DNA from: Ideonella_A sakaiensis_A
Lineage (GTDB): Bacteria > Pseudomonadota > Gammaproteobacteria > Burkholderiales > Burkholderiaceae_C
Assembly (NCBI RefSeq): GCF_048320135.1
Contig: NZ_CP182947.1
Location: forward strand, 4,588,001 to 4,652,000
Reading direction: 5' to 3'
Length of the DNA: 64,000 nt
The notes beneath the pieces were generated by a model. It had not been told where the DNA came from and ran no database searches. It saw only the letters and a program-made list of their open reading frames with translations. A program made the translations under genes and the position numbers. Shown here in pieces: positions 7,986 to 17,086 of the stretch (positions are counted from its first letter, which is position 1; every line of letters starts with the position of its first letter).

Positions 7986-10055
7986 TCAGCGCTGCGAACC
8001 GGCTCCGATCACGCGGCGCAGGAATTCAACCGTCGCATGGAACTGGAAGTCCGCATTTTCCTTGCGGGCAAAACCATGCCCCTCGTTTTCGGCGCGCAGG
8101 TACCAGACCGGGACGCCGAGCTGGCGCACCCGCTCGACGATCTGCTCGGCCTCCGTATAGGGCACGCGCGGATCATTGCGCCCCTGCACGACGAACAAAG
8201 GCTTGCGGATCCGCTCGGCATTGGTCAGCGGCGAGATCCGTTCAAGAAAGGCGCGCATCTCGGGATCACGCTCGTCCCCGTATTCGACCCGGCGCAGGTC
8301 GCGGCGGTAACTCTCGGTGTTGGTCAGGAAGGTGACGAAATTGGAGATGCCGACGACGTCGATCGCTCCGGCAATGCGGTCGGCGTAGTGGATCGCCACC
8401 GCCAGGCTCATGTAGCCGCCGTAGCTGCCGCCCGAGACGACGACGCGTGAGGCATCGAGCCCTGGCTGCCTGGCGATCCAGTCGAGCAGCGCGCCGATAT
8501 CCTTCACCGAGTCTTCGCGCAGGCGGCCGTTGTCGAGCGTCAGAAAGGTCTTGCCATAACCCGACGAGCCGCGCACATTGGGCTGGATCACGACGATGCC
8601 GTGGTCATTGACCAAGTGGTTGTATCGGCCGAGAAAGCCGAACCTTGCCTGCGCCTCCGGCCCGCCGTGGATCAGGATCAGCACCGGCCGCTTGCCGGTG
8701 AAGCGCTGCGGCGGCTCGTTGATCAGGCCGGAGATCGTGCGGCCGTCGAAACTCTGCCAACGGATGATGCGCTGCTCGCGAAAGCGGCTGGTATCGACCT
8801 GCGACGGCACGACCGGGCGCGTCCATTGCTCGATGCGCCCGCTGTCCGCATTCAGTGCATACAGCTGGCTTGGCCCGCGGACATTGCTCAGCGAAAACGC
8901 CAGTTCCGGCAGCCGGCGATGGAAGACGCTGCTGCCGACATTGCCGGCCGGCACGGCAGGCACTGGCAGCTCACGCAAGCTCGCGGTATCGAACAGCCGC
9001 AGTTCGTCGCGTCCGTCGACATTGGCCTGCGCCGCCAGCACCCGGCCGTCGGCGCTCAGCGTGACCGCGCCGATGTCCCATGGAATGTGCGGGGTGATCC
9101 GCTGCAGCCGACCGCTGTCGAGCTCGACCCGGAACAGTTCGCGGAATTCGCCGGCGCGGTCGCTGGTCAGATACAGCGCCTCGCCATCGGGCGAGAAATC
9201 GGCGGCGAAGTGGCTGGCCTTGTCGGACGATCCCGGCGCGGGCAGCAACTGCGAGCTGCGGCCACTGGCCAGGTCGATCAGCCAGATCTGCGACTCGTTG
9301 GCGGACAGATAACGTGTCAGCGCCAGCTGCCGGTCGTCGCGCGAGATCACCGCGCCGAACCAGCCGCCGCCATCGAGTTCGGCAACCAGTTTGGCAGCCG
9401 CCGGATTCAGCGGGTCGACCAGCCGCACCCGGGTGCTGATGCGCGCGCGGCTGCCGCCGCTGGCGGTCTTGTCGAGCGGTACCGAAGTGACCAGCATCGT
9501 GCTGCTGTGGTGCAACCAACCCTGCAGGCTGTGGCGTTCATCCGGGTCGGTCAGCAAAGTCGAACTGCGGCTCGCCGGATCGAGGCGGTACAGCTGGTTG
9601 GCCTCGTTGCCACCGCTGCCGCGTGCGTAGACGATGAAGCGGCCATCGCGCGGCTCCCACGCTGCCGAGGTGACAGGCTCCGGCGCATCGGTCAGCTGCA
9701 CCGGCTCGGCCAAAGGCGCCGCGAGCTGGAACAGCTGTGCGGTATTGCCGCCGGCCGGCCGGTGGCTGATCAGCATCTCGCGCCGCGTCGGATGCCAGTC
9801 GACAAATCCGTGGCCGCGGAATTCGCCGTACGGCGCGAGTTCGGTCGCGATGCGGGTCGGCAGCGGCGGGATGCCCTGCACGACGAGGTTGGGATTGGGT
9901 GTGATCTGGCTGTCTGCCGCCGGCTTCTCAGGCGCGCTGGCGCATGCTGCCAGCAAGCCGCTGAAGGCGATCGACAACAGTGCAAGTCCCAGACTGCTCA
10001 AGCGGGTCGGCGCAGCGTCGCCGTGGATCGGTGCCGGCTCAGACATTGCGGACAT
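7986..10055 (-). CDS. S9-family prolyl oligopeptidase-like lipoprotein
   Basis: 689 residues from the ATG at 10055, which has GAGGTG seven bases upstream. The N terminus has a lipobox (LLAAC, Cys38), so the protein is probably lipid-anchored in the periplasm. Residues of about 70-420 form beta-propeller-like repeats with WD40/TolB-like strands (for example DFSPDGEALYLTSDRAG). The C-terminal alpha/beta hydrolase has the triad Ser544 in GGSYGG, Asp628 in GRNDPRVPY and His660 in NEGHGF. It should cleave short peptides taken up or released in the envelope. Its start overlaps the end of the SDR gene, so the two are translationally coupled. Confidence 0.9.
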   Translation of the reverse strand: MSAMSEPAPIHGDAAPTRLSSLGLALLSIAFSGLLAACASAPEKPAADSQITPNPNLVVQGIPPLPTRIATELAPYGEFRGHGFVDWHPTRREMLISHRPAGGNTAQLFQLAAPLAEPVQLTDAPEPVTSAAWEPRDGRFIVYARGSGGNEANQLYRLDPASRSSTLLTDPDERHSLQGWLHHSSTMLVTSVPLDKTASGGSRARISTRVRLVDPLNPAAAKLVAELDGGGWFGAVISRDDRQLALTRYLSANESQIWLIDLASGRSSQLLPAPGSSDKASHFAADFSPDGEALYLTSDRAGEFRELFRVELDSGRLQRITPHIPWDIGAVTLSADGRVLAAQANVDGRDELRLFDTASLRELPVPAVPAGNVGSSVFHRRLPELAFSLSNVRGPSQLYALNADSGRIEQWTRPVVPSQVDTSRFREQRIIRWQSFDGRTISGLINEPPQRFTGKRPVLILIHGGPEAQARFGFLGRYNHLVNDHGIVVIQPNVRGSSGYGKTFLTLDNGRLREDSVKDIGALLDWIARQPGLDASRVVVSGGSYGGYMSLAVAIHYADRIAGAIDVVGISNFVTFLTNTESYRRDLRRVEYGDERDPEMRAFLERISPLTNAERIRKPLFVVQGRNDPRVPYTEAEQIVERVRQLGVPVWYLRAENEGHGFARKENADFQFHATVEFLRRVIGAGSQR

Positions 10056-10797
10056 CGGCAATCACCTCGTTGCCAAACTCGGCGCGGTGCAGGAAATCGA
10101 CGACCTGCCGGGCCGCCTGCGCCGGCGAGGCGAGCATCCCGCGTTCCTTCAGCGCGACAAAATTCGCCTTGTCCGGAAACCCCGCCTCGTCGGCGCCGCG
10201 CAACTGCACCTGCATGTCGGTATCGATGACACCGGGCGCCAGCGACACGATGCGCGCCGCATTGGCATGGCCCGTTTCGTCGAGGGCCATTGCACGCGAC
10301 AGGTTGTCCAGCCCCGCCTTCACCGCGCAGTAGGCGGCGGAGCCGGCCATCGCGCGGCGGCCGAGACCGGACGAGATATTCAGGATCCGGCGCGACGCCG
10401 GCCAATCGCGGGTGGCGCGCAGAAACGATGCGCTGAGCAGCAGCGGCGCCTCGATGCCGACCCGCACCGCCTGCGCCAGTTCGGTGTTCGACGATTCATC
10501 GACCGGCCCGACGCGGCTGATCATCGCGGCATTGTTGATCAGGCAGGCCGTCGACAGCTGCGCCGGCCCGATGCCCGCCAGCCACTGCGCCAGTTCTTCG
10601 GCGACTCGCTCCGGATCGGCCAGATCGCGCTGCCATTGCAGCAAGGTGGCGCCGGCCTTGCCGGCCAGCGGCTCGAGCGCCGGATTCTGCTTGCGCGAGA
10701 TGCACAACACGGTGTGGCCTGGCGCGAGCAACTGTTCGGCGATTGCGGCGCCGAGGCCGCGCGAGGCGCCGGTGACGATGTAGATGGCGGATGGCAT
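10039..10797 (-). CDS. Short-chain dehydrogenase/reductase
   Basis: 252 residues from the ATG at 10797, with GGAAG upstream. Classical SDR features are the NAD(P)-binding TGASRGLG at residues 9-16, the NNAAM motif, and the active-site Ser (NISSGLG) with Tyr/Lys in AAYCAVKAGL. The PGVIDTDM segment after the active site closes the cofactor pocket. The arrangement resembles sepiapterin- or benzil-reductase-like SDRs, and the Arg after TGAS suggests NADPH. The substrate is unknown. It lies between rluA (40 bases upstream) and the S9 peptidase (overlapping start) on the same strand, forming a likely operon. Confidence 0.85.
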   Translation of the reverse strand: MPSAIYIVTGASRGLGAAIAEQLLAPGHTVLCISRKQNPALEPLAGKAGATLLQWQRDLADPERVAEELAQWLAGIGPAQLSTACLINNAAMISRVGPVDESSNTELAQAVRVGIEAPLLLSASFLRATRDWPASRRILNISSGLGRRAMAGSAAYCAVKAGLDNLSRAMALDETGHANAARIVSLAPGVIDTDMQVQLRGADEAGFPDKANFVALKERGMLASPAQAARQVVDFLHRAEFGNEVIADVRNV

Positions 10798-10837
10798 GGC
10801 TTGTCTTCCTTCGGACGGGCAGAGGTATTGATCGGAT

Positions 10838-11569
10838 CTAGAAAGGAACCGGCGATTCGACGCCGATGTCGCAGCCGCGCAGCGGATGCCACCAGGCGAG
10901 CGAGCAGGCATGCAGCATCAGCCGGCGCTGCGGCGGCCCGCTGTCGCCGCTGCCGTACAAGGCATCGCCGATGATCGGATGTCCGATCGCCAGCAGGTGG
11001 ACCCGCAACTGGTGCGAGCGGCCGGTGACCGGGGTCAACGCCAGCCGCGTCGACAAACCGGCAGCGTCGAAAGCGACGCTGCGCCAGTGGGTCAGCGACG
11101 GTTTGCCAGCGGCCTGGTCGATGCGTTGGCGCGGCCGGTTCGGCCAGTCGGCCGACAGCGGCAGATCGATCACGCCGAAATCGCCGACCGCATTGCCGAG
11201 CCGTCCTTCGACCAGCGCCGCATACTGCTTGGCAATCCTGCGCTGCGCAAATTCGATGCTGTAGTGGCGTTGCCAGTGCGCACCGCGGGCAAACAGCAGC
11301 ACGCCCGATGTCGCCATGTCGAGCCGGTGCACGACAAGTGCTTCCGGAAAGACCGCCTGCACCTGTTGCGCAACGCTGCCGTCGGCAAGCGCGCCGCGTC
11401 CCGGCACCGACGGGCAACCGGCCGGCTTGTCGACGACGATGCAGGTTTCGTCGAGGTGCAGGATCGGCGGACATTCGCGCGGCTGGGCCGGCGTTCCGGC
11501 GACGTCGGTGCAGCATGCCGCCACCGCCGTCCCCGCATCACCGACGAAGCTGCGATCATTGCCTGCCAT
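10838..11569 (-). CDS. rluA: RluA-family pseudouridine synthase
   Basis: 243 residues from the ATG at 11569. The catalytic motif HRLDMATSG (Asp as nucleophile) is preceded by VVDKPAGCPSVPGRG. It is followed by KQYAALVEG, DLPLSADWPNRPRQ and TGRSHQLRVH, all close to E. coli RluA, which isomerises U746 of 23S rRNA and U32 of several tRNAs. There is no S4 domain, as expected for RluA. The N terminus has about 30 extra residues with two adjacent cysteines that are not part of the fold. It is the first gene of a leftward group with the SDR and S9 peptidase genes. Confidence 0.88.
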   Translation of the reverse strand: MAGNDRSFVGDAGTAVAACCTDVAGTPAQPRECPPILHLDETCIVVDKPAGCPSVPGRGALADGSVAQQVQAVFPEALVVHRLDMATSGVLLFARGAHWQRHYSIEFAQRRIAKQYAALVEGRLGNAVGDFGVIDLPLSADWPNRPRQRIDQAAGKPSLTHWRSVAFDAAGLSTRLALTPVTGRSHQLRVHLLAIGHPIIGDALYGSGDSGPPQRRLMLHACSLAWWHPLRGCDIGVESPVPF

Positions 11570-11640
11570 CAACCCTCACCATCCCGATCCGCCATGCACC
11601 ACTTTCCTGCCTTTCACGCTGCCGCCAGCGGGACTGCCCG

Positions 11641-12126
11641 ATGAACTTCGACATCGTGTTCTGGCTGTTGAGCGCGATCCTGATCATCGTCGGCCTGGCC
11701 GGCACGGTGTTGCCGGCGCTGCCGGGTACCGCGCTGATCCTCGGTGGCATCATCCTCGGCGCCTGGGTCGACGGCTTCGTGCGCGTCGGCACCGGCATGC
11801 TGGCGGTGATCGCGGTGATCGCGGTGATCGCCTGGGTGCTGGATTATGTGGCCGGCCTGCTCGGCGCGAAGCGGGTCGGTGCCAGCCGCGAGGCGGTCAT
11901 CGGCGCACTGATCGGCACCGTTGTCGGGCTGTTCATGGGCGTGGTCGGTGTGTTGTTCATGCCGCTGGTCGGTGCCGCGATCGGCGAATTCATCGCGATC
12001 AAGGAACACCGCCGGGCGCTGCACGTCGGCTTTGCGACCTGGCTCGGCATCATGGCCGGCTTGCTCGCCAAGGTCGTGCTGGCCTTCGTGATGATCGGGC
12101 TGTTCATCGCCGCCCTGATCTTCTGA
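11641..12126 (+). CDS. DUF456 membrane protein
   Basis: 161 residues from the ATG at 11641. It is almost wholly hydrophobic, with Gly/Ala/Pro-rich helices (LPALPGTALILGGIILGAW; the central GALIGTVVGLFMGVVG) typical of DUF456 inner-membrane proteins; about four or five membrane segments are likely. One polar loop (IAIKEHRRALHVG) is conserved in the family. The function is unknown. The second helix is encoded by three perfect copies of a 9-base unit (11803-11829), giving VIAVIAVIA. It converges on the Tim44-like gene across a perfect 11-bp hairpin. Confidence 0.8.
   Translation: MNFDIVFWLLSAILIIVGLAGTVLPALPGTALILGGIILGAWVDGFVRVGTGMLAVIAVIAVIAWVLDYVAGLLGAKRVGASREAVIGALIGTVVGLFMGVVGVLFMPLVGAAIGEFIAIKEHRRALHVGFATWLGIMAGLLAKVVLAFVMIGLFIAALIF
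11803..11829 (+). repeat. Three tandem copies of GCGGTGATC inside the DUF456 gene
   Basis: Perfect 9-base units at 11803-11811, 11812-11820 and 11821-11829 that encode Ala-Val-Ile repeats in a membrane helix. Unit gain or loss would keep the reading frame. Confidence 0.9.
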
Positions 12127-12148
12127 CGCAGGCCCTCGCGGGCCGGCT

Positions 12149-12174
12149 GGCAACACGCCGCTCGGCGTGTTGCC
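12149..12174. terminator. Convergent hairpin between the DUF456 and Tim44-like genes
   Basis: Perfect stem GGCAACACGCC / GGCGTGTTGCC with a GCTC loop. It sits exactly between two convergent stops. No U-tract follows on either strand, so it may act as an RNA 3'-end stabiliser or a weak terminator. Confidence 0.55.
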
Positions 12175-12186
12175 GCGCTGCGATGC

Positions 12187-13110
12187 TCAGCGCTGCTGGA
12201 TACCGGCGATTGCCCAGGAGCGGCTGTCGTCGACCGGCTTGACCAGGTGCCAGACCTCGTCGAAATCGCTGGCAGCTGCGTCGCGCTCTTCGCGGATCAG
12301 GCCGTGGAACCGCACGCTGACGATCTGCTGGCCGTTTTCCTCGGCGACATCGAGCACCTCGGCGTCGACCTTCAGCACATCGGTGGTCTGCGGCTGCTCG
12401 CCGCGTTCCTGCAATTCGAGGCGAACCGCGGCGAACATCTCCGGGGTCGTGAAATTGCGCAGATCGTTCAGGTCACCGGCATCGTTGGCGGTCTGCATGC
12501 GGATGAAGATCATCTTCGCGATCCGCTCGAAACCCTCGGTATCGAATCCGGCAGGGATCGATCCGGCTGCGGCCACTGGTGCGGCCGCTGCGGCGGCCGG
12601 CATCGACGAGCCGCCTGCAGGCGGATTGAACATGTTGCGGTTCATCGGTTCGGCGGCCAGCGGGTTGCCGTGACCGGCGGCCTGCAAGCGCGGGCCGGCC
12701 GATGTGGCCGACTGCGGGCCGAAACGCCGCATCAGCAGGCGGATCACGAAGAAGGCTGCGACCAGCATCAGCGCGATCATCAGGAAGTTGGCCATCTCCT
12801 CGCCGAGGCCGAGATGACTCATCAGTGCGGCCAGACCGAGGCCTGCGGCGAGGCCGGCGATCGGTCCCATCCACGAACGCTTGCCCGCGGTGGCTGCCGC
12901 ACCGGCGGCGGCCGGAGCAGCCGCATTCGCCGGTGTCGCCTGCGATGGCGGCGGCGTCGTCGGCTTCTGTGCCGGCGTCGTGCGCTGCAGGCCCTGCGAA
13001 CGGGCCCCACCGAAGCGTTTTGCCTCGGCATCGGTTGAAACCAGGGCAGTGCCTGCGCTGCCCAGAACCATCAGGACGCTCATCGTCGCTGCCAACCAGC
13101 CTTTTTTCAT
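12187..13110 (-). CDS. Tim44-like domain membrane protein
   Basis: 307 residues from the ATG at 13110, with AAAGGAAAC upstream. An N-terminal signal or anchor segment (MKKGWLAATMSVLMVLGSAGTAL) is followed by a Pro/Ala/Thr-rich linker. A Gly/Ala-rich helix and a hydrophobic helix (MIALMLVAAFFVIRLLMRR, about 125-143) come next, then a second low-complexity Ala linker. The C-terminal third (about 190-305) is a Tim44/NTF2-like fold (EGFERIAKMIFIRMQTAND, DLRNFTTPEMFAAVRLEL, VWHLVKP). Such proteins are common in betaproteobacteria, where a membrane-tethered domain may bind peptides or lipids. The partner is unknown. Confidence 0.85.
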   Translation of the reverse strand: MKKGWLAATMSVLMVLGSAGTALVSTDAEAKRFGGARSQGLQRTTPAQKPTTPPPSQATPANAAAPAAAGAAATAGKRSWMGPIAGLAAGLGLAALMSHLGLGEEMANFLMIALMLVAAFFVIRLLMRRFGPQSATSAGPRLQAAGHGNPLAAEPMNRNMFNPPAGGSSMPAAAAAAPVAAAGSIPAGFDTEGFERIAKMIFIRMQTANDAGDLNDLRNFTTPEMFAAVRLELQERGEQPQTTDVLKVDAEVLDVAEENGQQIVSVRFHGLIREERDAAASDFDEVWHLVKPVDDSRSWAIAGIQQR

Positions 13111-13274
13111 CTCGTCGTTTCCTTTTTCACCACATCGGTGTCGTTGCCGCACAAGGCGATTCGACACATTAACCCACCGTTATTTCCAGGGAAGGAGGTG
13201 GGGTCAGCAGCGGTTTCTTCAAGCCGCCGCGGCGGCCAGTGTACGGTAGCCCGGACTGCGCCAGCGTGGCGTTT

Positions 13275-14870
13275 TCACTCAGCCGAGCGGATCATGTCAG
13301 CCGCTTTCTCGGCAATCATCATCGTCGGCGCATTGGTATTTCCACCAACGATCTGCGGCATCACCGATGCATCGACGACGCGCAGCCCGCTTATCCCCTT
13401 GACGCGCAGTTCTGCGTCGACGACATCGCTGGCCGCCGGGCCCATCCGGCAGCTGCCGACCGGGTGATAAATCGAATCGGCCCGGTTGCGGATGAATTCG
13501 GCGATCTCGGCATCGGTCTGCGCCGCTGCCGAGACCGCAAGTTCACGTCCGCCGAGCTCGGCCAGCGCCGGCTGCTGCAGGATGTGACGCATCAGCTTGA
13601 AGCCGCGGACCATGCCGGCGACATCCTCGTCTTCAGCCAGAAAATTCGGATCGATCAGCGGTGCGGCCAGCGGGTCGGCGCTGGCCAGCTTCAAGCTGCC
13701 GCGGCTTTTCGGCCGCAGCAGGCAGACATGGCAGGAATAGCCATGCCCGAATACCGTCTTGCGGCCGTGGTCCATCAGTTTGCCGACGACAAAATGCAGC
13801 TGCACATCGGGCAGCGGCTCCTCGGGGCGGCTTTTCAGAAAGCCGCCGGCCTCGGCAAAATTGGTCGTCAGGCAGCCGCTGCGGCCGCGCGACCATTCGC
13901 GGATGCCGGCCAGCAGATTCCAGACCCCGCGCGGCGAGATGCCGAACAGCTCGGTCAACGCCGGCGAGTCGATCACCTGGATCACATCGGGGTGATCGTG
14001 CAGATTGGCGCCGACGCCGGACTGGTCGAGCAGCGTCGCGATGCCCAGCTGCTGCAGTTGCTTGCCGGGCCCGATGCCCGACAACATCAGCAACTGCGGC
14101 GACAACAATGCGCCGGCACTGAGCAGCACCTCGCGCCGGGCGCGCACCTGCTTGTGGTCGCCATCCTGCAGATACTCGACGCCGATCGCCCGCCGGCCTT
14201 CGAAAAGAACCCGGGTCGCGTGTGCCGACGTGATCACGCGCAGATTCGGCCGACCGAGGTTGGGCGTCAGATAGGCTTTTGCGGCGCTGAAACGTTCGCC
14301 GCCGCGGTGCGTCACCTGGTAGCCACCGACACCCTGCTGCTCCTCGCCGTTGAAATCCGGGTTCAGGCGATGACCGGCCTGTGCCGCTGCGGCAAGAAAA
14401 TCGGCCGTGTGCCGGTTCGGGCTGGCCAGGTCCATCACGTTCAGCGGTCCGCCACTGCCGTGGAAGCGGTCGGCGCCGCGCTCGTTGTTTTCGGCCCGGA
14501 TGAAATATGGCAGCACCTCGTCGTAGCTCCATCCCGGGTTGCCTGCGGCGGCCCAGCCGTCGTAGTCGGCGCGGTGGCCACGGATATAGACCATCGCATT
14601 GATCGAGCTCGATCCGCCGAGCACCTTGCCGCGCGGCTGGTAGCCGCGGCGGCCATTCAGCCCGGGCTGGGGCACCGTCTCGAAACACCAATTGGCGCCA
14701 CCGGTGCGCGCGAGCAGCGCAATGCCCGCCGGGCAATGCAGCAGCATGCTGCTGTCGGTCGGCCCGGCTTCGAGCAAGGCGACCGTCACCGCCGGGTCTT
14801 CGCTGAGACGGGCGGCCAGCACGCAGCCTGCCGATCCGCCGCCGACGACGAGGTAGTCGAACTCCATCAT
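13275..14870 (-). CDS. GMC-family oxidoreductase (choline/alcohol dehydrogenase-like)
   Basis: 531 residues from the ATG at 14870, which has GAGGATC upstream; the in-frame codons beyond it are antisense noise. The FAD dinucleotide-binding motif is VVGGGSAGCVLAARLSE at about residues 7-23. GMC signature 1 is GKVLGGSSSINAMVYIRG, and signature 2 is the GALLSPQLLMLSG region. The C-terminal active-site His is in HPVGSCRMG, followed by GGNTNAPTMMIAEKAADMI. These are the hallmarks of choline dehydrogenase, AlkJ-type alkanol dehydrogenases and relatives. No betaine aldehyde dehydrogenase or BetI regulator is next to it, so the substrate could be choline, polyethylene glycol or an aliphatic alcohol. 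Confidence 0.88.
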   Translation of the reverse strand: MMEFDYLVVGGGSAGCVLAARLSEDPAVTVALLEAGPTDSSMLLHCPAGIALLARTGGANWCFETVPQPGLNGRRGYQPRGKVLGGSSSINAMVYIRGHRADYDGWAAAGNPGWSYDEVLPYFIRAENNERGADRFHGSGGPLNVMDLASPNRHTADFLAAAAQAGHRLNPDFNGEEQQGVGGYQVTHRGGERFSAAKAYLTPNLGRPNLRVITSAHATRVLFEGRRAIGVEYLQDGDHKQVRARREVLLSAGALLSPQLLMLSGIGPGKQLQQLGIATLLDQSGVGANLHDHPDVIQVIDSPALTELFGISPRGVWNLLAGIREWSRGRSGCLTTNFAEAGGFLKSRPEEPLPDVQLHFVVGKLMDHGRKTVFGHGYSCHVCLLRPKSRGSLKLASADPLAAPLIDPNFLAEDEDVAGMVRGFKLMRHILQQPALAELGGRELAVSAAAQTDAEIAEFIRNRADSIYHPVGSCRMGPAASDVVDAELRVKGISGLRVVDASVMPQIVGGNTNAPTMMIAEKAADMIRSAE

Positions 14871-15188
14871 CAAGATCCTCACGTTCGACCGGTGCGGGCC
14901 CGATGGCTCGATGCAGGTCGACCCCGTCGAAGGTCGCCTGCCACTGCCCGGTCTTGATTGGCTGTCCGGGAGGACCGGCCGATGGTATCGGTGCAGACGT
15001 CGTCGGTCCGGCACTGGGCTAGAGGTTGCTCCCCAGCGCAGGCGATGAAACCGCTCGCCCGACCGGGGCGGATTGCAGATGAAATCGACCGCTGCGCCGG
15101 CTGCGATATCGTCGCGGTTCCAGGCAGATGCGGCATACCGACCCGGGGCGCCGCGCGCCTGAGGCCTGTCCCCGACCCGGAGATTCGT
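14871..15188. other. Divergent intergenic region, GMC oxidoreductase to ABC exporter
   Basis: 318 bases with no supported gene. Frames that run through it are extensions of the flanking genes. It should hold both divergent promoters, but no clear -35/-10 pair, operator repeat or hairpin was found by eye. Confidence 0.4.
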
Positions 15189-17072
15189 GTGTTCAAGTCC
15201 TTCGAAAACCTCGTCCATCCCTATCCGGAGCAGATGCCGGGGACGTTGCCGAAGGGCTTTTTTGCGTTTCTCTGGCGCTGCACCGCCGGGCTGCGCCGCT
15301 TCATCCTCGCGATGACGCTGCTGACCGCGCTGATCGGCGTCTTCGAGGCGATGTTGTTCAGCATGCTCGGCAATGTCGTCGACTGGCTCGGCAAGGCCCA
15401 GCCGTCGACCTTCTGGCAGACCGAAAGCCGCAACCTGCTGCTGCTCGCCGGCATCCTGCTGGCCAGTCCGCTGCTGATCGCGCTGCAGACGCTGATCAAG
15501 CACCAGACGCTGACCGCCAATTTCCCGATGCTGCTGCGCTGGAATTTCCATCGGCTGATGCTGAGCCAGAGCATGTCGTTCTATCAGGACGAATTTGCCG
15601 GCCGGATCGCAACCAAGGTGATGCAGACGGCACTGGCGGTGCGCGAGTTCTGGATGATCATGGGCGACATCCTGGTCTTCGTCGTGATCTATTTCGTCAC
15701 GATGGTCGCGCTGGTCGGCGGCTTCGACCTGTGGCTGCTGCTGCCGTTTCTCGGCTGGCTGGTGCTGTATGTCGGCGCGATGGTCTATTTCGTGCCGCGA
15801 CTGGGCAAGGTCGCGAAGGCGCAGGCCGATGCGCGCTCGCTGATGACCGGCCGGGTGACCGATGCCTACACCAACATCGCGACCGTCAAGCTGTTTTCGC
15901 ATGCCCGCCGCGAAGCCGGCTTCGTCCGCGGCGCGATGCAGGAGTTCATGGTCACCGCACACGGCCAGATGCGGCTGGTCACGATGTTCGAGATCGTCAA
16001 CCACATCCTCAGCATGGCGCTGATCGCGAGTACCGCGGGTGCGACGCTGTGGCTGTGGACGCTCGGCCAGGTCGGTATCGGCGCGGTCGCCGCGGCCACC
16101 GCGATGGCGCTGCGGCTGAACGGCATCTCGCACTGGGTGATGTGGGAGTTTGCCTCGCTGTTCGAGCACATCGGCACGGTGCAGGACGGCATCAATACGC
16201 TGTGCCGTCCGCAGGCGATCGTCGACCGGCCCGATGCCCGGCCGCTCGAGGTGCCGCGCGGCGAGGTCCGCTTCGAGCATGTGCACTTTGCCTATGGCGG
16301 TGCGACGCCGGTCGTCGACGACCTGTCGTTGTGCATCCGGCCCGGCGAAAAGATCGGCCTGGTCGGCCGCTCCGGCGCCGGCAAGTCGACCGTCGTCAAC
16401 CTGCTGCTGCGTTTCTATGACGTCGAATCGGGCCGCATCCTGATCGATGGCCAGGATATCGCCGGCGTCACGCAGGATTCGCTGCGCGCCCATGTCGGGA
16501 TGGTCACGCAGGATACGTCGCTGCTGCACCGCTCGGTGCGCGACAACATCCTGTACGGCCGCCCGCATGCCAGCGACGACGAGATGATCGCCGCGGCGAA
16601 GCGGGCCGAGGCGCATGAGTTCATCTGTGCGCTGGTCGATCCGAAAGGGCGCACCGGCTACGACGCCCACGTCGGCGAACGCGGCGTCAAATTGTCCGGC
16701 GGCCAGCGGCAGCGGATCGCGATCGCCCGGGTGATGCTGAAGGATGCGCCGATCCTGCTGCTCGACGAGGCGACCAGCGCGCTCGACAGCGAGGTCGAGG
16801 CGGCGATCCAGCGCAGCCTGTACCGGCTGATGGAAGGCAAGACGGTGGTCGCGATCGCGCACCGGCTGTCGACGATTGCCGCGATGGACCGGCTGATCGT
16901 GCTGGACAAGGGCCGCATCGTCGAGGAGGGCGACCACCGCAGCCTGCTCGCGCGCAACGGCCTTTATGCGCGGCTGTGGGCGCACCAGAGCGGTGGCTTC
17001 CTCGGCGACGATGCCGACGATGTCGCCGCCAACGAGGACGGCAAGGCTGTCGAGCTGATGCCGGCGGCCTGA
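15189..17072 (+). CDS. ABC exporter, fused permease-ATPase
   Basis: 627 residues from a GTG at 15189, chosen for the GGAG six bases upstream. Six membrane helices (about residues 25-330) form a type IV exporter permease, then a nucleotide-binding domain (about 370-600). That domain has Walker A GRSGAGKST, the Q-loop in VTQDTSLLH, signature LSGGQ, Walker B ILLLDEATSALD and the H-loop His in AIAHRLS. All catalytic residues are present, so a homodimer could be active. The family (MsbA/multidrug-type half transporters) exports lipids, peptides or drugs. It stands alone upstream and is convergent with a TonB-dependent receptor; the substrate is not evident. Confidence 0.92.
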   Translation: MFKSFENLVHPYPEQMPGTLPKGFFAFLWRCTAGLRRFILAMTLLTALIGVFEAMLFSMLGNVVDWLGKAQPSTFWQTESRNLLLLAGILLASPLLIALQTLIKHQTLTANFPMLLRWNFHRLMLSQSMSFYQDEFAGRIATKVMQTALAVREFWMIMGDILVFVVIYFVTMVALVGGFDLWLLLPFLGWLVLYVGAMVYFVPRLGKVAKAQADARSLMTGRVTDAYTNIATVKLFSHARREAGFVRGAMQEFMVTAHGQMRLVTMFEIVNHILSMALIASTAGATLWLWTLGQVGIGAVAAATAMALRLNGISHWVMWEFASLFEHIGTVQDGINTLCRPQAIVDRPDARPLEVPRGEVRFEHVHFAYGGATPVVDDLSLCIRPGEKIGLVGRSGAGKSTVVNLLLRFYDVESGRILIDGQDIAGVTQDSLRAHVGMVTQDTSLLHRSVRDNILYGRPHASDDEMIAAAKRAEAHEFICALVDPKGRTGYDAHVGERGVKLSGGQRQRIAIARVMLKDAPILLLDEATSALDSEVEAAIQRSLYRLMEGKTVVAIAHRLSTIAAMDRLIVLDKGRIVEEGDHRSLLARNGLYARLWAHQSGGFLGDDADDVAANEDGKAVELMPAA

Positions 17073-17086
17073 GCGGCCCGCTCCTT

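Noticed and set aside
8601..10229. A 542-codon plus-strand open frame opposite the S9 peptidase
   Set aside because: The opposite strand encodes a complete catalytic triad and a lipobox; this frame is a GC-skew shadow.
13192..13200. Perfect anti-Shine-Dalgarno complement AAGGAGGTG on the plus strand
   Set aside because: No ATG, GTG or TTG in a credible frame with a supported product follows within 5-12 bases; it is probably part of the Tim44-like gene's minus-strand leader.
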